64,000 bases of DNA from Marinomonas foliarum. GTDB lineage: Bacteria > Pseudomonadota > Gammaproteobacteria > Pseudomonadales > Marinomonadaceae. Under the pieces are notes generated by a model that did not search any database, was not told the origin of the DNA, and saw only the letters and a program-made list of their open reading frames with translations. The stretch is taken from assembly GCF_003337275.1 (NCBI RefSeq), contig NZ_QPJQ01000007.1:93933-157932 (forward strand). Direction: 5' to 3'. This document shows positions 38,023 through 47,699 of this stretch, piece by piece (within the stretch, counting starts at the first letter, position 1; the number at the start of each line of letters is the position of its first letter). The position numbers and the translations under genes were made by a program.

Positions 38023-39939
38023 TTATTTTTTATCGTCTTTTACTTCTTCGAACTCTGCATCAACAGCATCATCCTGAGACTTAGCCTGCTCACCTTCGCC
38101 TGCTGGTTGTTCAGCTGCTTCAGCGTCTGCATACATCTTCTGAGCCAAAGAGCCAGACGCTTGAGTCAACGCATTGGTTTTCTCTTCGATTTTCTCTTTG
38201 TCATTAGATGTTAGCGCTTCTTCAAGCTCAGTAATGGCTGTTTCAATCGCTTCTTTTTCTTCTGCTGTTGCTTTATCGCCAGCGTCAGTCAAAGTTTTAC
38301 GAGTTGCGTGAATCATGCCGTCCGCTGTGTTACGAACTTGTACAAGCTCTTCGAACTTACGGTCTTCATCTGCGTTAGCTTCAGCATCTTGAACCATTTT
38401 TTCTACTTCTTCATCACTTAGGCCTGAAGAAGACTTGATAACAATAGACTGTTCTTTGCCTGTCGCTTTGTCTTTCGCAGAAATACTCAAAATACCGTTA
38501 GCATCGATATCGAAGCTTACTTCGATTTGTGGCACACCACGTGGAGCAGGTGGAATGTCCGCCAAGTCGAAACGGCCTAGAGATTTGTTCTGAGACGCTT
38601 GCTTACGCTCACCTTGTAATGCGTGGATAGTTACCGCATTTTGGTTATCTTCTGCTGTAGAGAACGTCTGAGATTTCTTAGTAGGAATCGTCGTGTTTTT
38701 CTCGATCAACGCCGTCATGACACCGCCCATTGTCTCGATACCTAGAGACAGTGGTGTAACGTCTAGAAGAAGAACATCTTTCACATCACCAGAAAGTACC
38801 GCGCCTTGGATAGATGCACCAATAGCAACCGCTTCATCTGGGTTCACATCTTTACGTGGCTCTTTACCGAAGAATTCAGTTACTTTCGCTTGAACAAGAG
38901 GCATACGAGTCTGACCACCAACCAAGATAACCTCGTCGATATCAGAAGCTGAAAGATCAGCATCTTTCAATGCTTGACGGCAAGGTTCAAGAGATTTCAA
39001 CACTAGCTCTTCAACCAATGACTCCAACTTAGAACGAGTCAATTTCACGTTCAAGTGCTTAGGACCAGTCGCGTCAGCAGTGATGTAAGGCAAGTTAACT
39101 TCTGTCTGAGAAGAAGATGACAACTCAACTTTCGCTTTCTCACCCGCTTCTTTCAAACGTTGTAGCGCTAGTGGATCGTTGTGTAGATCGATACCAGATG
39201 TTTTCTTGAATTCTGCTGCTAGGTATTCGATTACGCGCATGTCGAAATCTTCACCACCTAGGAAAGTATCACCATTGGTAGACAATACTTCGAATTGCTT
39301 CTCACCATCTACGTCAGCGATTTCGATGATAGAAATATCGAACGTACCACCACCAAGGTCATAAACCGCGATAGTAGAATCGCCAGAGCTCTTATCTAGG
39401 CCGTAAGCCAATGCCGCTGCTGTTGGCTCGTTAATAATACGCTTAACATCAAGACCTGCTATTTTACCCGCATCTTTTGTTGCTTGACGCTGAGAGTCGT
39501 TAAAGTAAGCAGGAACAGTGATTACTGCCTCAGTTACTTTCTCACCTAGGTAGTCTTCCGCTGTTTTCTTCATTTTCTTAAGAACTTCAGCAGAGATTTG
39601 TGGTGGCGCTTTCTTGTCGCCTTTCACTTCTACCCAAGCATCGCCATTGTCTGCGCTAATGATTTTGTAAGGCACCATAGAGATGTCTTTTTGAACCACG
39701 TCGTCTTTAAATTTACGACCGATCAAACGCTTAACAGCAAATAGAGTATTTGTTGGGTTTGTTACCGCTTGACGCTTAGCAGATTGACCAACTAGTACTT
39801 CGCCGTCTTCAGAGAAGGCAACGATAGAAGGCGTGGTGCGATCGCCTTCCGCGTTTTCAATAACGCGCGCTTTTTCGCCATCTAACACAGCAACACAAGA
39901 GTTCGTTGTACCTAAGTCAATACCAATGATTCTACCCAT
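38023..39939 (-). CDS. dnaK: Chaperone Hsp70 (DnaK)
   Basis: 638 residues from the ATG at 39939, preceded by GGAG. ATPase signatures [23 protein letters not shown] [15 protein letters not shown] and [14 protein letters not shown] are intact; the substrate domain and an acidic C terminus ending [10 protein letters not shown] follow. A sigma-32-like promoter lies upstream. General protein folding and heat-shock role. Confidence 0.98.
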   Translation of the reverse strand: MGRIIGIDLGTTNSCVAVLDGEKARVIENAEGDRTTPSIVAFSEDGEVLVGQSAKRQAVTNPTNTLFAVKRLIGRKFKDDVVQKDISMVPYKIISADNGDAWVEVKGDKKAPPQISAEVLKKMKKTAEDYLGEKVTEAVITVPAYFNDSQRQATKDAGKIAGLDVKRIINEPTAAALAYGLDKSSGDSTIAVYDLGGGTFDISIIEIADVDGEKQFEVLSTNGDTFLGGEDFDMRVIEYLAAEFKKTSGIDLHNDPLALQRLKEAGEKAKVELSSSSQTEVNLPYITADATGPKHLNVKLTRSKLESLVEELVLKSLEPCRQALKDADLSASDIDEVILVGGQTRMPLVQAKVTEFFGKEPRKDVNPDEAVAIGASIQGAVLSGDVKDVLLLDVTPLSLGIETMGGVMTALIEKNTTIPTKKSQTFSTAEDNQNAVTIHALQGERKQASQNKSLGRFDLADIPPAPRGVPQIEVSFDIDANGILSISAKDKATGKEQSIVIKSSSGLSDEEVEKMVQDAEANADEDRKFEELVQVRNTADGMIHATRKTLTDAGDKATAEEKEAIETAITELEEALTSNDKEKIEEKTNALTQASGSLAQKMYADAEAAEQPAGEGEQAKSQDDAVDAEFEEVKDDKK

Positions 39940-39983
39940 GGTTTGTATCTCCAATAAATTCGTTTATTACAATGATAATTCTG

Positions 39984-40012
39984 TATTTGGGTACGCTTAA
40001 AAGTATTTCAAG
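39984..40012 (-). promoter_or_regulatory. Sigma-32-like promoter of dnaK
   Basis: On the minus strand CTTGAAA, a 13-bp spacer and ACCCAAATA, close to the heat-shock consensus CTTGAAA-N13-CCCCATNTA. Confidence 0.6.
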
Positions 40013-40041
40013 CGTCCAGTGTCAAAAAAATGACAGTATTT

Positions 40042-40620
40042 TTAAGCCGCGCTTGAAACCACTACCATAGCTGGGCGCAATAGGCGGCCATTAATGGTGT
40101 AACCCTTCTGTACAACATCCATTACGGTGTTTGGTTCTAACTCAGGGTTCGGCACCATAGTAATTGCTTGATGCAGTTCAGGGTTGAAAGGTTCGCCATG
40201 TGGATCAACCACTTTCACCTCAAAACGCGCCAAGGTTTCTAGCAGATCTTTTAACGTCAGCTCAACACCCTCTCGTACAGGGTCTGATTCACCTGTATCA
40301 GGTGCTGATGTTAAAGCGCGCTCAAGATTGTCCGCTACGTTCACAATAGATTTAGCAAACTTTTCTAAACCAAATTTATGCGCTTTCTCAACATCTTGTT
40401 CTGCACGACGTCGCACGTTTTGTGCATCCGCATGAGCACGAAGTGCCGCTTCTTTATACTGAGCGACTTCTTCTAGAGCTTTAGCAAGCTCATCATTCTC
40501 AGTAACTTCTTCTAATGTCTCTACTTCAGGCTCTAAAAGCTCTTCTACTGTTTCGTTTTGTGTCTCGCTATTCAAAACTTGCTCCGCTTCTAGATTAGGA
40601 TTTTTTTGCTGCTCACTCAT
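40042..40620 (-). CDS. grpE: Nucleotide exchange factor GrpE
   Basis: 192 residues: acidic N terminus, long coiled-coil helix (about 40-90; [18 protein letters not shown]), four-helix bundle and beta domain with [16 protein letters not shown] and the end [18 protein letters not shown]. It releases ADP from DnaK. First gene of the heat-shock cluster, with a sigma-32-like promoter just upstream. Confidence 0.96.
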   Translation of the reverse strand: MSEQQKNPNLEAEQVLNSETQNETVEELLEPEVETLEEVTENDELAKALEEVAQYKEAALRAHADAQNVRRRAEQDVEKAHKFGLEKFAKSIVNVADNLERALTSAPDTGESDPVREGVELTLKDLLETLARFEVKVVDPHGEPFNPELHQAITMVPNPELEPNTVMDVVQKGYTINGRLLRPAMVVVSSAA

Positions 40621-40664
40621 TCTTCAACTCCAAATAACAGAAACAATTCTTTGTCTGTGCTGGT

Positions 40665-40693
40665 TATATGGGGACAGCTTTTTTCCTTTCAAC
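40665..40693 (-). promoter_or_regulatory. Sigma-32-like promoter of grpE
   Basis: Minus strand GTTGAAA, 13-bp spacer, CCCCATATA: the -10 is a perfect heat-shock element. Confidence 0.7.
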
Positions 40694-40805
40694 ACTAATG
40701 ACGCATAATTTTCATGGGAATTAAATTTACTAACAAGACTTGTCAAAAAACAACCAAGTACTGTATAAATAACCATATAAATATATTCTCTCTTTGGAGC
40801 CCACT

Positions 40806-42476
40806 ATGCTGACTAGCATTGCTATTTCCAACTTCGCTATTGTTGAATCCCTTGAACTTGAGTTCAAACAAGGCATGACCGTGATTTCTGGTGAAACAGG
40901 CGCAGGTAAATCTATCATGGTGGATGCTTTGTCACTTTGTTTAGGCGATCGCACTGATGCCGCTGTAGTAAGGCATGGACAAAAAAAAGCCGATATCAGT
41001 GCTAGTTTTGATATTCAGCAATACCCGCATGTTTTTAAGTGGCTTGAAGAGAGAGACCTAGAGCACGAGCAACATTGCATTTTACGTCGAGTCATTAGTA
41101 AGGAAGGTCGCTCGAAAGCCTATATCAACGGCCGCCCTTGTACGCTCAGTGATCTAAAAGAAGTGGGCAGTTACCTTGTCGACATTCATGGTCAGCACGA
41201 ACACCAGTCCCTACTAAAGAAAAACGCCCAAAGACAACAACTTGATGAATACGGTCAACTCACTGAACTGAGCAAAAAAGTCAGTCAGCAATACTCAACA
41301 TGGCGACAACTTAAAGAAGAGTTATCCGCTCAGCAGAACCGCTCATCCGAGCAAGATGCCAAAATCCAGCTTTTATCTTATCAAGCACAAGAGTTGCAAC
41401 AGCTCGACTTGAAAGACGGTGAAATCGAAGAACTGGAAAATGAGCAAGCATTCTTATCGAACATTGCCGATTCCCAGTTTAAAGCGTATCAAGCCAGCGG
41501 AATCTTGATCGACAGTGACGAAGGCAACGTTTGTTCTTTACTACACCAAGCCATTAACAGCGCCAGCCAAATCCGCCCCGCGACCAAAGAACTAGAAAAC
41601 GCGCTAGAAATGATGAATGTCGCCTTAATACAAGCACAAGAAGCCGCCGACAGCTTGCATCACTATCAAGACACGCTAGAACAAAACCCAGAACGTCTAA
41701 GCGATATAGAACAACGTTTATCTGATATTTACGAGACTGCTCGCAAACACAGAACCTTACCAGAAGGCCTTATCTCTCTTCGTGAAAGCGTCGAAGTAGA
41801 GTTAGGCAGCCTACAAGGCAGCGAAGAAAGCATCGAATCGCTCAAAGAAAAAGAAGAACAAGCCTACGAAAAGCTGACTGCTTTAGCGACCACTCTGACT
41901 GAAAAACGCATTGTGGCAAAAGACATACTCGCCAAAAAAGTAGAGGAACAAATACACGGCTTGGGCATGCCCCACGCTAGCTTCTATATCCAGTGCCAGC
42001 CACTTACCCAAGTGTCTGCCAATGGCTTTGAAGACGTCGAATACATGATCGCCTCTAACCCAGGTCAACCAGCACAACCATTACGCAAAGTGGCCTCAGG
42101 CGGTGAATTATCTCGTATCAGCTTAGGCATTCAAGTCGTTACGGCGCACACCTCTATTATTCCAACGCTAGTCTTTGACGAAGTAGACGTGGGTATCAGT
42201 GGTGGCATCGCTGAAGTGGTGGGCCGTATGCTGCGCTCAGTAGGCAAACGCGGACAAGTATTCTGCGTGACCCACTTGGCGCAAGTCGCCGCGCAGGGCA
42301 ACCAGCATTTACGCGTTAGCAAATTGGTTGAAAACCAAGCCACCTCTTCCCAAGTTGAACTACTCAAAGACCAAGACCGAGCACAAGAAATCGCTCGCTT
42401 ACTAGGCGGATTGGAACTGACAGAACAGACCTTGGCGCATGCCCGTGAAATGCTTGGCAACGTCCAACTGCAATAA
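40806..42476 (+). CDS. recN: DNA repair protein RecN
   Basis: 556 residues, SMC-like ATPase. Walker A is GETGAGKSIMVDAL (about 33-46), followed by a long coiled coil (about 150-370), the signature ASGGELSRISLGIQVV and Walker B TLVFDEVDVGISG. It tethers DNA ends in double-strand break repair and is usually SOS-controlled. I use the ATG at 40806, the conserved MLTSIAISNFAIV start. Convergent with fur. Confidence 0.96.
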   Translation: MLTSIAISNFAIVESLELEFKQGMTVISGETGAGKSIMVDALSLCLGDRTDAAVVRHGQKKADISASFDIQQYPHVFKWLEERDLEHEQHCILRRVISKEGRSKAYINGRPCTLSDLKEVGSYLVDIHGQHEHQSLLKKNAQRQQLDEYGQLTELSKKVSQQYSTWRQLKEELSAQQNRSSEQDAKIQLLSYQAQELQQLDLKDGEIEELENEQAFLSNIADSQFKAYQASGILIDSDEGNVCSLLHQAINSASQIRPATKELENALEMMNVALIQAQEAADSLHHYQDTLEQNPERLSDIEQRLSDIYETARKHRTLPEGLISLRESVEVELGSLQGSEESIESLKEKEEQAYEKLTALATTLTEKRIVAKDILAKKVEEQIHGLGMPHASFYIQCQPLTQVSANGFEDVEYMIASNPGQPAQPLRKVASGGELSRISLGIQVVTAHTSIIPTLVFDEVDVGISGGIAEVVGRMLRSVGKRGQVFCVTHLAQVAAQGNQHLRVSKLVENQATSSQVELLKDQDRAQEIARLLGGLELTEQTLAHAREMLGNVQLQ

Positions 42477-42526
42477 AAGCTAGCACATACTCTAGCAAGA
42501 ATAAGCGTTAAATAGCTTAAAAAAAC

Positions 42527-42563
42527 AAAAAGGCCCAAACTAAACAGTTTGGGCCTTTTTTTC
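42527..42563. terminator. Bidirectional terminator between recN and fur
   Basis: Perfect stem GGCCCAAACT / AGTTTGGGCC with A and T runs on either side. Confidence 0.92.
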
Positions 42564-42587
42564 TGCAACCATAAAGTAAGAGCGCTA

Positions 42588-42998
42588 TTACTTCTTTTTA
42601 GGGCGCACGTACAAAATCAAACTATGGTCTTCAATTTCAAAACCATGCTCTTCTGCAATTTCATGCTGACGCTTTTCAATAATCGGATCAACAAACTCAA
42701 TAACTTTACCTGAGTCTAAGCAAATCATATGATCGTGATGGTCGCCTTTTGCCAATTCAAAAACAGCCGTACCCGCTTCAAAATGATGGCGCTGCACTAA
42801 ACTAGCCGTTTCGAACTGAGTTAATACACGGTAAACCGTTGCTAAGCCTACATCTTCGCCTTGATCCAACAGAGTGCGATAAACATCATCAGCACTCATA
42901 TGACGGTCGCCCGCACTTTCAAGAATCTGTAAAATTTTCACTCGAGGAAGGGTTACCTTGAGTCCCGCTTTCTTTAGCTCTTGATTTTCGCTAGTCAT
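42588..42998 (-). CDS. fur: Ferric uptake regulator
   Basis: 136 residues. Winged helix (about 10-85; LKVTLPRVKILQILE, VGLATVYRVLTQFE) and the metal site HHFEAGTAVFELAKGDHHDHM. The CxxC of many Fur proteins is replaced: one Cys occurs in MICLDSGKV and the second is absent, as in the Pseudomonas form. The divergent intergenic region with bamE contains a GATAAT-TACT-TTATCATTA stretch (about 43023-43041) that partly matches a Fur box. Confidence 0.95.
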   Translation of the reverse strand: MTSENQELKKAGLKVTLPRVKILQILESAGDRHMSADDVYRTLLDQGEDVGLATVYRVLTQFETASLVQRHHFEAGTAVFELAKGDHHDHMICLDSGKVIEFVDPIIEKRQHEIAEEHGFEIEDHSLILYVRPKKK

Positions 42999-43067
42999 GA
43001 GTCATTCTCTATTCGATCTTGTTGATAATTACTTTATCATTAGCATACCAGAGTAAGGATAATACAA

Positions 43068-43385
43068 ATGAAAAAAACAGTTTTAATATTATGTGCAGCG
43101 CTATCACTTGGCGCTTGCAGTTTATTCCCGCCCCCTTACAAGGTTCCAGTATCGCAAGGGAACCTAGTAACAAAGGAACAGTTGTCACAGTTACAAATTG
43201 GTATGTCAGAGTCGCAGGTCACTTATCTATTGGGTAACCCCATGCTAAGAGACACCTTTAAGCCAAATGAATGGCACTATATGTTCACATCAATACATGG
43301 AACACCAGACACTCAAAGAAGTGAAGTCGACGACTTAGTGCTCATTTTCGACAATGGCATTTTGAAAGAAATCAAAAACAACTAG
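43068..43385 (+). CDS. bamE: Outer membrane assembly lipoprotein BamE
   Basis: 105 residues with a lipoprotein signal (lipobox LGACS, Cys about 18). The BamE/SmpA core is KEQLSQLQIGMSESQVTYLLGNPML and the later NEWHYMF. It stabilises the Bam complex in the outer membrane. Its divergence from fur is the usual gammaproteobacterial order. Confidence 0.94.
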   Translation: MKKTVLILCAALSLGACSLFPPPYKVPVSQGNLVTKEQLSQLQIGMSESQVTYLLGNPMLRDTFKPNEWHYMFTSIHGTPDTQRSEVDDLVLIFDNGILKEIKNN

Positions 43386-43660
43386 CCATTTTTTGCTGCA
43401 CGGTTGGCCCTAGCTTGTTTAGGGTCAACTTTCAGCTCGCGATACAACTCAACTCGCTCACCTTCTTTTAACACTTGTTCTTCCGCATTTCTAACCGCTT
43501 TTCCAAAAATTCCGACTTTCACGGTTTCCAGATCCACGTCAGGGAAAAAGGCATTAATATTAGAACGTCGTACAGCATCACGTACACTACAACCTTCCTC
43601 AACCTCTAAAGCAATAATCTTTTGCTTTTCAGGCAAAGCATAAGCTACTTCGACTCTCAT
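43382..43660 (-). CDS. rnfH: RnfH-family ubiquitin-like protein
   Basis: 92 residues with beta-grasp fold: MRVEVAYALPEKQKIIALEV and a GIFGKAV segment. The ATG at 43660 follows the ratA stop by two bases and has GGTGA upstream. RnfH and RatA are almost always linked; the RnfH role is not settled. Overlaps the 3' end of bamE by 4 bases, tail to tail. Confidence 0.9.
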   Translation of the reverse strand: MRVEVAYALPEKQKIIALEVEEGCSVRDAVRRSNINAFFPDVDLETVKVGIFGKAVRNAEEQVLKEGERVELYRELKVDPKQARANRAAKNG

Positions 43661-43661
43661 A

Positions 43662-44093
43662 CTATTCACCGTACACCACTTTTGCTCGCTTACTGAAGGA
43701 ATCTACCATTGTATTCGCAATTTGGCTAAAGACACTCCCAAAAGCAAACTTCAGCATACCGCTCAATTCAAACTGAATGCTAAGCATAATTTTACAGCTG
43801 GTTGGAGACAGTTCTGTAAAGGTCCACACACCATGCAAACGTTTAAACGGCCCCTTAACCAAGGTCATCTCTATTTTATGACAAGGCTGCAAAAAGTTCT
43901 TAGTTGTAAACGACTGGCGAGCCGGCCCTTTACCTACTTCCAAAGACGCCACTATCTCTGTTGGCGTTTGAGAAATCAACGTAGAGTCCAAACAGCCCGG
44001 TAAGAATTCAGGGTAACCATCAATATCATTAACCAGTGCGAACATTTGCTCGCAGCTATAATTTACATGAGCAAAACGCTCTATATGACTCAA
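43662..44093 (-). CDS. ratA: START/coenzyme Q-binding domain protein RatA
   Basis: 143 residues, polyketide-cyclase/START fold (YSCEQMFALVNDIDGYPEFLPGC, FKRLHGVWTF, VDSFSKRAKVVYG). E. coli RatA was described as affecting 70S ribosome association; COQ10-like proteins bind quinone. Chosen name follows gene order with rnfH and smpB. The true activity is unclear. Confidence 0.9.
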   Translation of the reverse strand: MSHIERFAHVNYSCEQMFALVNDIDGYPEFLPGCLDSTLISQTPTEIVASLEVGKGPARQSFTTKNFLQPCHKIEMTLVKGPFKRLHGVWTFTELSPTSCKIMLSIQFELSGMLKFAFGSVFSQIANTMVDSFSKRAKVVYGE

Positions 44094-44094
44094 A

Positions 44095-45453
44095 CTAAAC
44101 TCCTATCCAACCTGCAAATGTAATCACGATCATTGCCGGAATACTGATGTATTTTAACGTCTTATACCACCACTGAAAATGACTAACCTTGTTAGTAATC
44201 ATCTCATTTTGCAACATAGAGTGAGGAATAAACCATGCCACCAAAATAGACAACGCAATCGCGCCAACGGGCAGCAAGATCAACGACGTAAACTTATCCA
44301 ACAACTCGAAAAAGTTTAACCCAAACAAAAATTTGCTGTCCCAATGATTAAAAGACAACAACACAGCAATACCGACAAACCAAACGGCAAGTCCCATTAA
44401 AAAGGCCGCCTTTAAGCGTGCCATATAGAACTTCTCATGCAGCCAAGCAACAAACAGTTCCAGCATAGAAATAGCAGAAGTTAACGCTGCTACCACCAGT
44501 AATAAAAAGAACACACCCGCAAAGAACTGACCACCCGGCAAACCACCAAAAATAATAGGAAGCGATACAAACGTCAGACTTGGCCCAGCTTCAACGTCTA
44601 TTTGGAATGCAAAAGCCAACGGAAAAATAACCAGCCCAGCTAATATGGCAACCAACAAATCAACACCAACGACAATACTGCAAGCTCGAGCTATCGACAT
44701 TCGCTTACTCATGTATGCGCCATAGGCGAACATCGCCCCCATACCAACACTTAAACTAAACAGCGCCAATCCAACCGCCGACAACACCACATCAAAAGTA
44801 ATGTCTTCCCAAGACCAACGAAACATAAAGCTCAACGCTTCATTAATATTGCCTATCATCATCGAATAGGCCGCCAACAGCAGTAAAGTCATTACCAAAA
44901 TAGGCAACAAAATCCGTACCACAGCAGACAAACCGCGCGTTACAGCTTGACCCACAGTCAGCACTACCAGCGCCATAAACACAGTATGCCATAACAGCAT
45001 TTCCGCTGGCGTCGAAAGCAATGTATCAAACATGCCCAAGGCACCATCATGCGTAATCGACACAAAATCGCCCGTTACAGCACGATCCAAGTAAGCCAAA
45101 GACCAACCCGCAATCACACTATAAAACGTCAAAATCAAAAAGCCTGTAAAACCTGCTAACCAAGGCACAAATACCCAAGCGGGATGAACAATGCGACGCT
45201 CGCTTAAATCGTTTACCGTATCAATTGGGTTAGAACGAACGGTACGACCCAAAGCCACTTCGGCCATCAACACTGGCAGGCCTACCAACAGCAAACACGC
45301 ACAATACACAAACAAAAATGCACCGCCGCCATTTTGCCCGAGCACATAAGGAAACTTCCAAATGTTCCCTAATCCCACAGCCGATCCGCTGGCCGCGAAA
45401 ATAAATATCCACGGACTTGACCAGATACCTTGTAAACATCGACTTTCCGGCAT
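44095..45453 (-). CDS. Sodium-dependent transporter of the SNF (NSS) family
   Basis: About 452 residues, 11-12 helices, LeuT fold. The Na+/substrate helix 1 motif is AASGSAVGLGNIWKFPYV. Substrate likely an amino acid or related amine, not determinable. A GTG at 45474 would add seven residues; I prefer the ATG at 45453, which has AGAG upstream. One base separates its stop from ratA. Confidence 0.88.
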   Translation of the reverse strand: MPESRCLQGIWSSPWIFIFAASGSAVGLGNIWKFPYVLGQNGGGAFLFVYCACLLLVGLPVLMAEVALGRTVRSNPIDTVNDLSERRIVHPAWVFVPWLAGFTGFLILTFYSVIAGWSLAYLDRAVTGDFVSITHDGALGMFDTLLSTPAEMLLWHTVFMALVVLTVGQAVTRGLSAVVRILLPILVMTLLLLAAYSMMIGNINEALSFMFRWSWEDITFDVVLSAVGLALFSLSVGMGAMFAYGAYMSKRMSIARACSIVVGVDLLVAILAGLVIFPLAFAFQIDVEAGPSLTFVSLPIIFGGLPGGQFFAGVFFLLLVVAALTSAISMLELFVAWLHEKFYMARLKAAFLMGLAVWFVGIAVLLSFNHWDSKFLFGLNFFELLDKFTSLILLPVGAIALSILVAWFIPHSMLQNEMITNKVSHFQWWYKTLKYISIPAMIVITFAGWIGV

Positions 45454-45633
45454 AAATTTAGGCTCTAATTGCACAACATTGGTTAAGGATAGGAATAAAA
45501 CGCAAACGTGGCCAACACATCCGCGTTACCTACCCAGATAAAATAATCAACAAGTACGAATTTTCTAACATTCAGGCGCATACCTCAAGAAAAGCATAGG
45601 TTTTTGCCTCTATCGACCGTATAATTTCTAACT

Positions 45634-46113
45634 ATGAGTAAAGCAAAGAAAAAATCCAGCAGCACGGGCACCATCGCGCTTAACAAACGTGCAAAATACG
45701 ACTACTTTGTCGACCAGAAGTTCGAAGCCGGTTTGGTTTTATCTGGTTGGGAAGTAAAAAGCCTGCGCGAAGGCAAAGCCCAATTAGTAGACTCCTTCGT
45801 CATCATTCACCAAAACGAAGCGTGGCTCGTCGGTGCGCGTATTACGCCATTGCTTAGCGCCTCAACGCATGTTGTTTGTGAACCGATGCGACAACGCAAA
45901 TTGCTATTAAACCGCAAAGAGCTTGACCGGATCATCCAAGTTACCGAGCAAAAAGGCAAAACCTGTGCGGCCATGGCGCTGTATTGGAAAGGCAACAAGA
46001 TCAAATGCGAAGTAGCCTTGGTAACCGGTAAAAAAGAACACGATAAACGTGATACCGAGCGTGATCGTGATTGGTCAAGAGATAAAGAACGACTAATGAA
46101 ACACAGTGCTTAG
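45634..46113 (+). CDS. smpB: SsrA-binding protein SmpB
   Basis: 159 residues, OB-fold with [34 protein letters not shown] and the basic C-terminal tail ([19 protein letters not shown]) that enters the decoding site. It brings tmRNA to stalled ribosomes. Directly upstream of ssrA, with which it works. Confidence 0.97.
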   Translation: MSKAKKKSSSTGTIALNKRAKYDYFVDQKFEAGLVLSGWEVKSLREGKAQLVDSFVIIHQNEAWLVGARITPLLSASTHVVCEPMRQRKLLLNRKELDRIIQVTEQKGKTCAAMALYWKGNKIKCEVALVTGKKEHDKRDTERDRDWSRDKERLMKHSA

Positions 46114-46226
46114 TATTTAATATACATAGGCTATACTTAATACTGTATGAATATGAACACACTAAGCATTTCAGCGTTATCTCTAGCGTAAGCACATTGT
46201 TTGCGATAGACTAGCGTTACCTTTTT

Positions 46227-46588
46227 GGGGGCGACATGGTTTCGACGTCGGTTACAAACCCAAAGGTGCATGTCGAGAGTGATGCGTGATCTCGTAAATC
46301 CCCCGCATCAATTTTATAGTCGCAAACGACGAAAACTACGCTTTAGCAGCCTAAACCGCTGCTAGTGTGCTGCCCTCAGGTTGCTTGTAGCCAGAGATTC
46401 TGCAGTATCATAAATTACAAGATGCTAACTGATGCCCCGCCTAGGGATAAGGTTCTAAGATTAAGTAGGCTCGCCATTAACACCCTGTCCTTCGGGCGGT
46501 TCGTGGTCAAATAATAGAAGTGACTATGCATGTAGAGCCGATGGCAGAGGACTGACGGACGGGGGTTCGACCCCCCCCGCCTCCACCA
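46227..46588 (+). ncRNA. ssrA: tmRNA (transfer-messenger RNA)
   Basis: The 5' end GGGGGCG pairs with CGCCTCC before the terminal ACCA, forming the acceptor stem. The T-arm (GGGGGTTCGACCCCC) is complete. The tag reading frame starts at GCA (46322) and encodes ANDENYALAA followed by TAA at 46352, the same tag as E. coli. The last 26 bases belong to the 29-bp repeat at which the prophage integrated, so the functional 3' end is supplied by the phage copy. tmRNA tags proteins on stalled ribosomes, with SmpB. Confidence 0.96.
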
Positions 46589-46591
46589 ATT
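46563..46591 (+). repeat. attL: 29-bp direct repeat overlapping the tmRNA 3' end
   Basis: Identical to 59422-59450. It covers the T-loop, 3' acceptor strand and three bases after CCA of tmRNA. The bases before and after differ between the two copies. Confidence 0.93.
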
Positions 46592-46636
46592 AAACACTTG
46601 ATGTATAAGGGTTTTTTATTCTCAAAAGGGTAAAGC

Positions 46637-46652
46637 GTCCAAAAGGTGTCCA
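46637..46652 (+). repeat. Left copy of a 16-bp direct repeat, candidate integrase arm site
   Basis: GTCCAAAAGGTGTCCA is repeated at 59289-59304 with one mismatch. Each contains two TCCA-ended heptamers spaced by 9 bp. Both lie near an att core. Confidence 0.5.
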
Positions 46653-46663
46653 TCAAGAAAAAT

Positions 46664-46689
46664 AAGCCGCTTAATCAGCGGCTTTTTTT
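46664..46689. terminator. Bidirectional terminator for ssrA and int
   Basis: AAGCCGCT / AGCGGCTT stem with T-run on the plus strand and TTATTTTT on the minus strand. The int stop codon is in the loop. It replaces the native ssrA terminator, now at 59453-59505. Confidence 0.8.
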
Positions 46690-47699
46690 ATGCCTGTAAT
46701 TCCATGTTTATCTAGTGGGTTAAGTGTTAGCGCGTCTAGTAGGTGATCGGGGGAGAGGTGCGAATACCTCATGGTCATTCTAATATCAGAATGGCCTAGA
46801 ATTCTTTGAAGGGTAAGAATGTTTCCGCCGTTGATCATGAAATGACTGGCGAACGTATGTCGTAAAACGTGCGCCGCTTGGCCCGCTGGTAACTCAATTT
46901 TGCTTCTTTTTAATGCTCGCCTAAATGCACCAATTGAACTTGTAAAAACATTATTGGACGCGCTTTTTCTGGCGTGGGTTAGTAGTTCATCAAATAGCCA
47001 TTGAGATATTGGGACGGTTCTATTTTTTCCGTTTTTGGTATCGGTAAAGGTTAGACGGTTATGGTGTATTGTTTGTGTGGTTATCCCTTCCGCTTCCCCC
47101 CAACGTGCGCCAGTTGATAAGCAAATGAGCGTTATAAGTTTCGCGTGGGGGTTTTGGCATTTGTCCAAGGCAGAAAGCAGGGTTTCTATTTGGTCGGTTG
47201 TTAGGTATGAGAGTTCATTTTCGGGAACTTTAATATTGTCAATTTCGGCCAGTGGGTTTGCATAATCAATCTCGCCAGACTTGCGGAGTGAGTTAAAAAG
47301 CGAATTTATGTACCCGAGTTCATTGTTTAGCGTTTTGGGCTTAATGCCTTCTTTAGTTCGGGTGGCTCGATAGCGTGAAAACGTAAGCGGTTGCAGATCG
47401 GCGGCTATCGGGTTGCTTAGCTTTTCGGTTATTAGCCTAAGTTTAGACAAGCGGCGCTCGCCGTCTTTTAGGTGCTGACCATGAAGTAAAAACCAAGGTT
47501 CTAAAAGTTCAAGAAGGCGGCGGGAGTCTTTGGGCTTTGGATTCCAAGCTTTACCTGTTGTGGTTTCTTGAGCTTCTACAAATTTTTGGTATCGCTCGGC
47601 CTCCGCTTTGGTTTTGCATGTTTTGCGGTATCGCTTACCATTTGAACCGCCAGCGCGGAAATCGACCTTCCAGCCGCTAGGTGTTTGTTTAATGCTCAT
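46671..47699 (-). CDS. int: Phage tyrosine integrase
   Basis: 342 residues. N-terminal arm-binding domain (SGWKVDFRAGGSNGKRYRK), core-binding domain (about 65-150) and catalytic domain with Arg199 (GARWGE), His277-Arg280 (HVLRHTFASH), His303 (LGHSDI) and the nucleophile Tyr312 (MRYSHL). The ATG at 47699 overlaps the repressor stop as ATGA, so repressor and integrase are co-translated. It lies next to attL. It integrates the element into ssrA; excision partner gene not identified with certainty. Confidence 0.95.
   Translation of the reverse strand: MSIKQTPSGWKVDFRAGGSNGKRYRKTCKTKAEAERYQKFVEAQETTTGKAWNPKPKDSRRLLELLEPWFLLHGQHLKDGERRLSKLRLITEKLSNPIAADLQPLTFSRYRATRTKEGIKPKTLNNELGYINSLFNSLRKSGEIDYANPLAEIDNIKVPENELSYLTTDQIETLLSALDKCQNPHAKLITLICLSTGARWGEAEGITTQTIHHNRLTFTDTKNGKNRTVPISQWLFDELLTHARKSASNNVFTSSIGAFRRALKRSKIELPAGQAAHVLRHTFASHFMINGGNILTLQRILGHSDIRMTMRYSHLSPDHLLDALTLNPLDKHGITGIKKAAD

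Noticed and set aside
46415..46597. A 60-codon minus frame over the tmRNA 3' part
   Set aside because: It is antisense to the tmRNA and arises from its structured GC-rich end.
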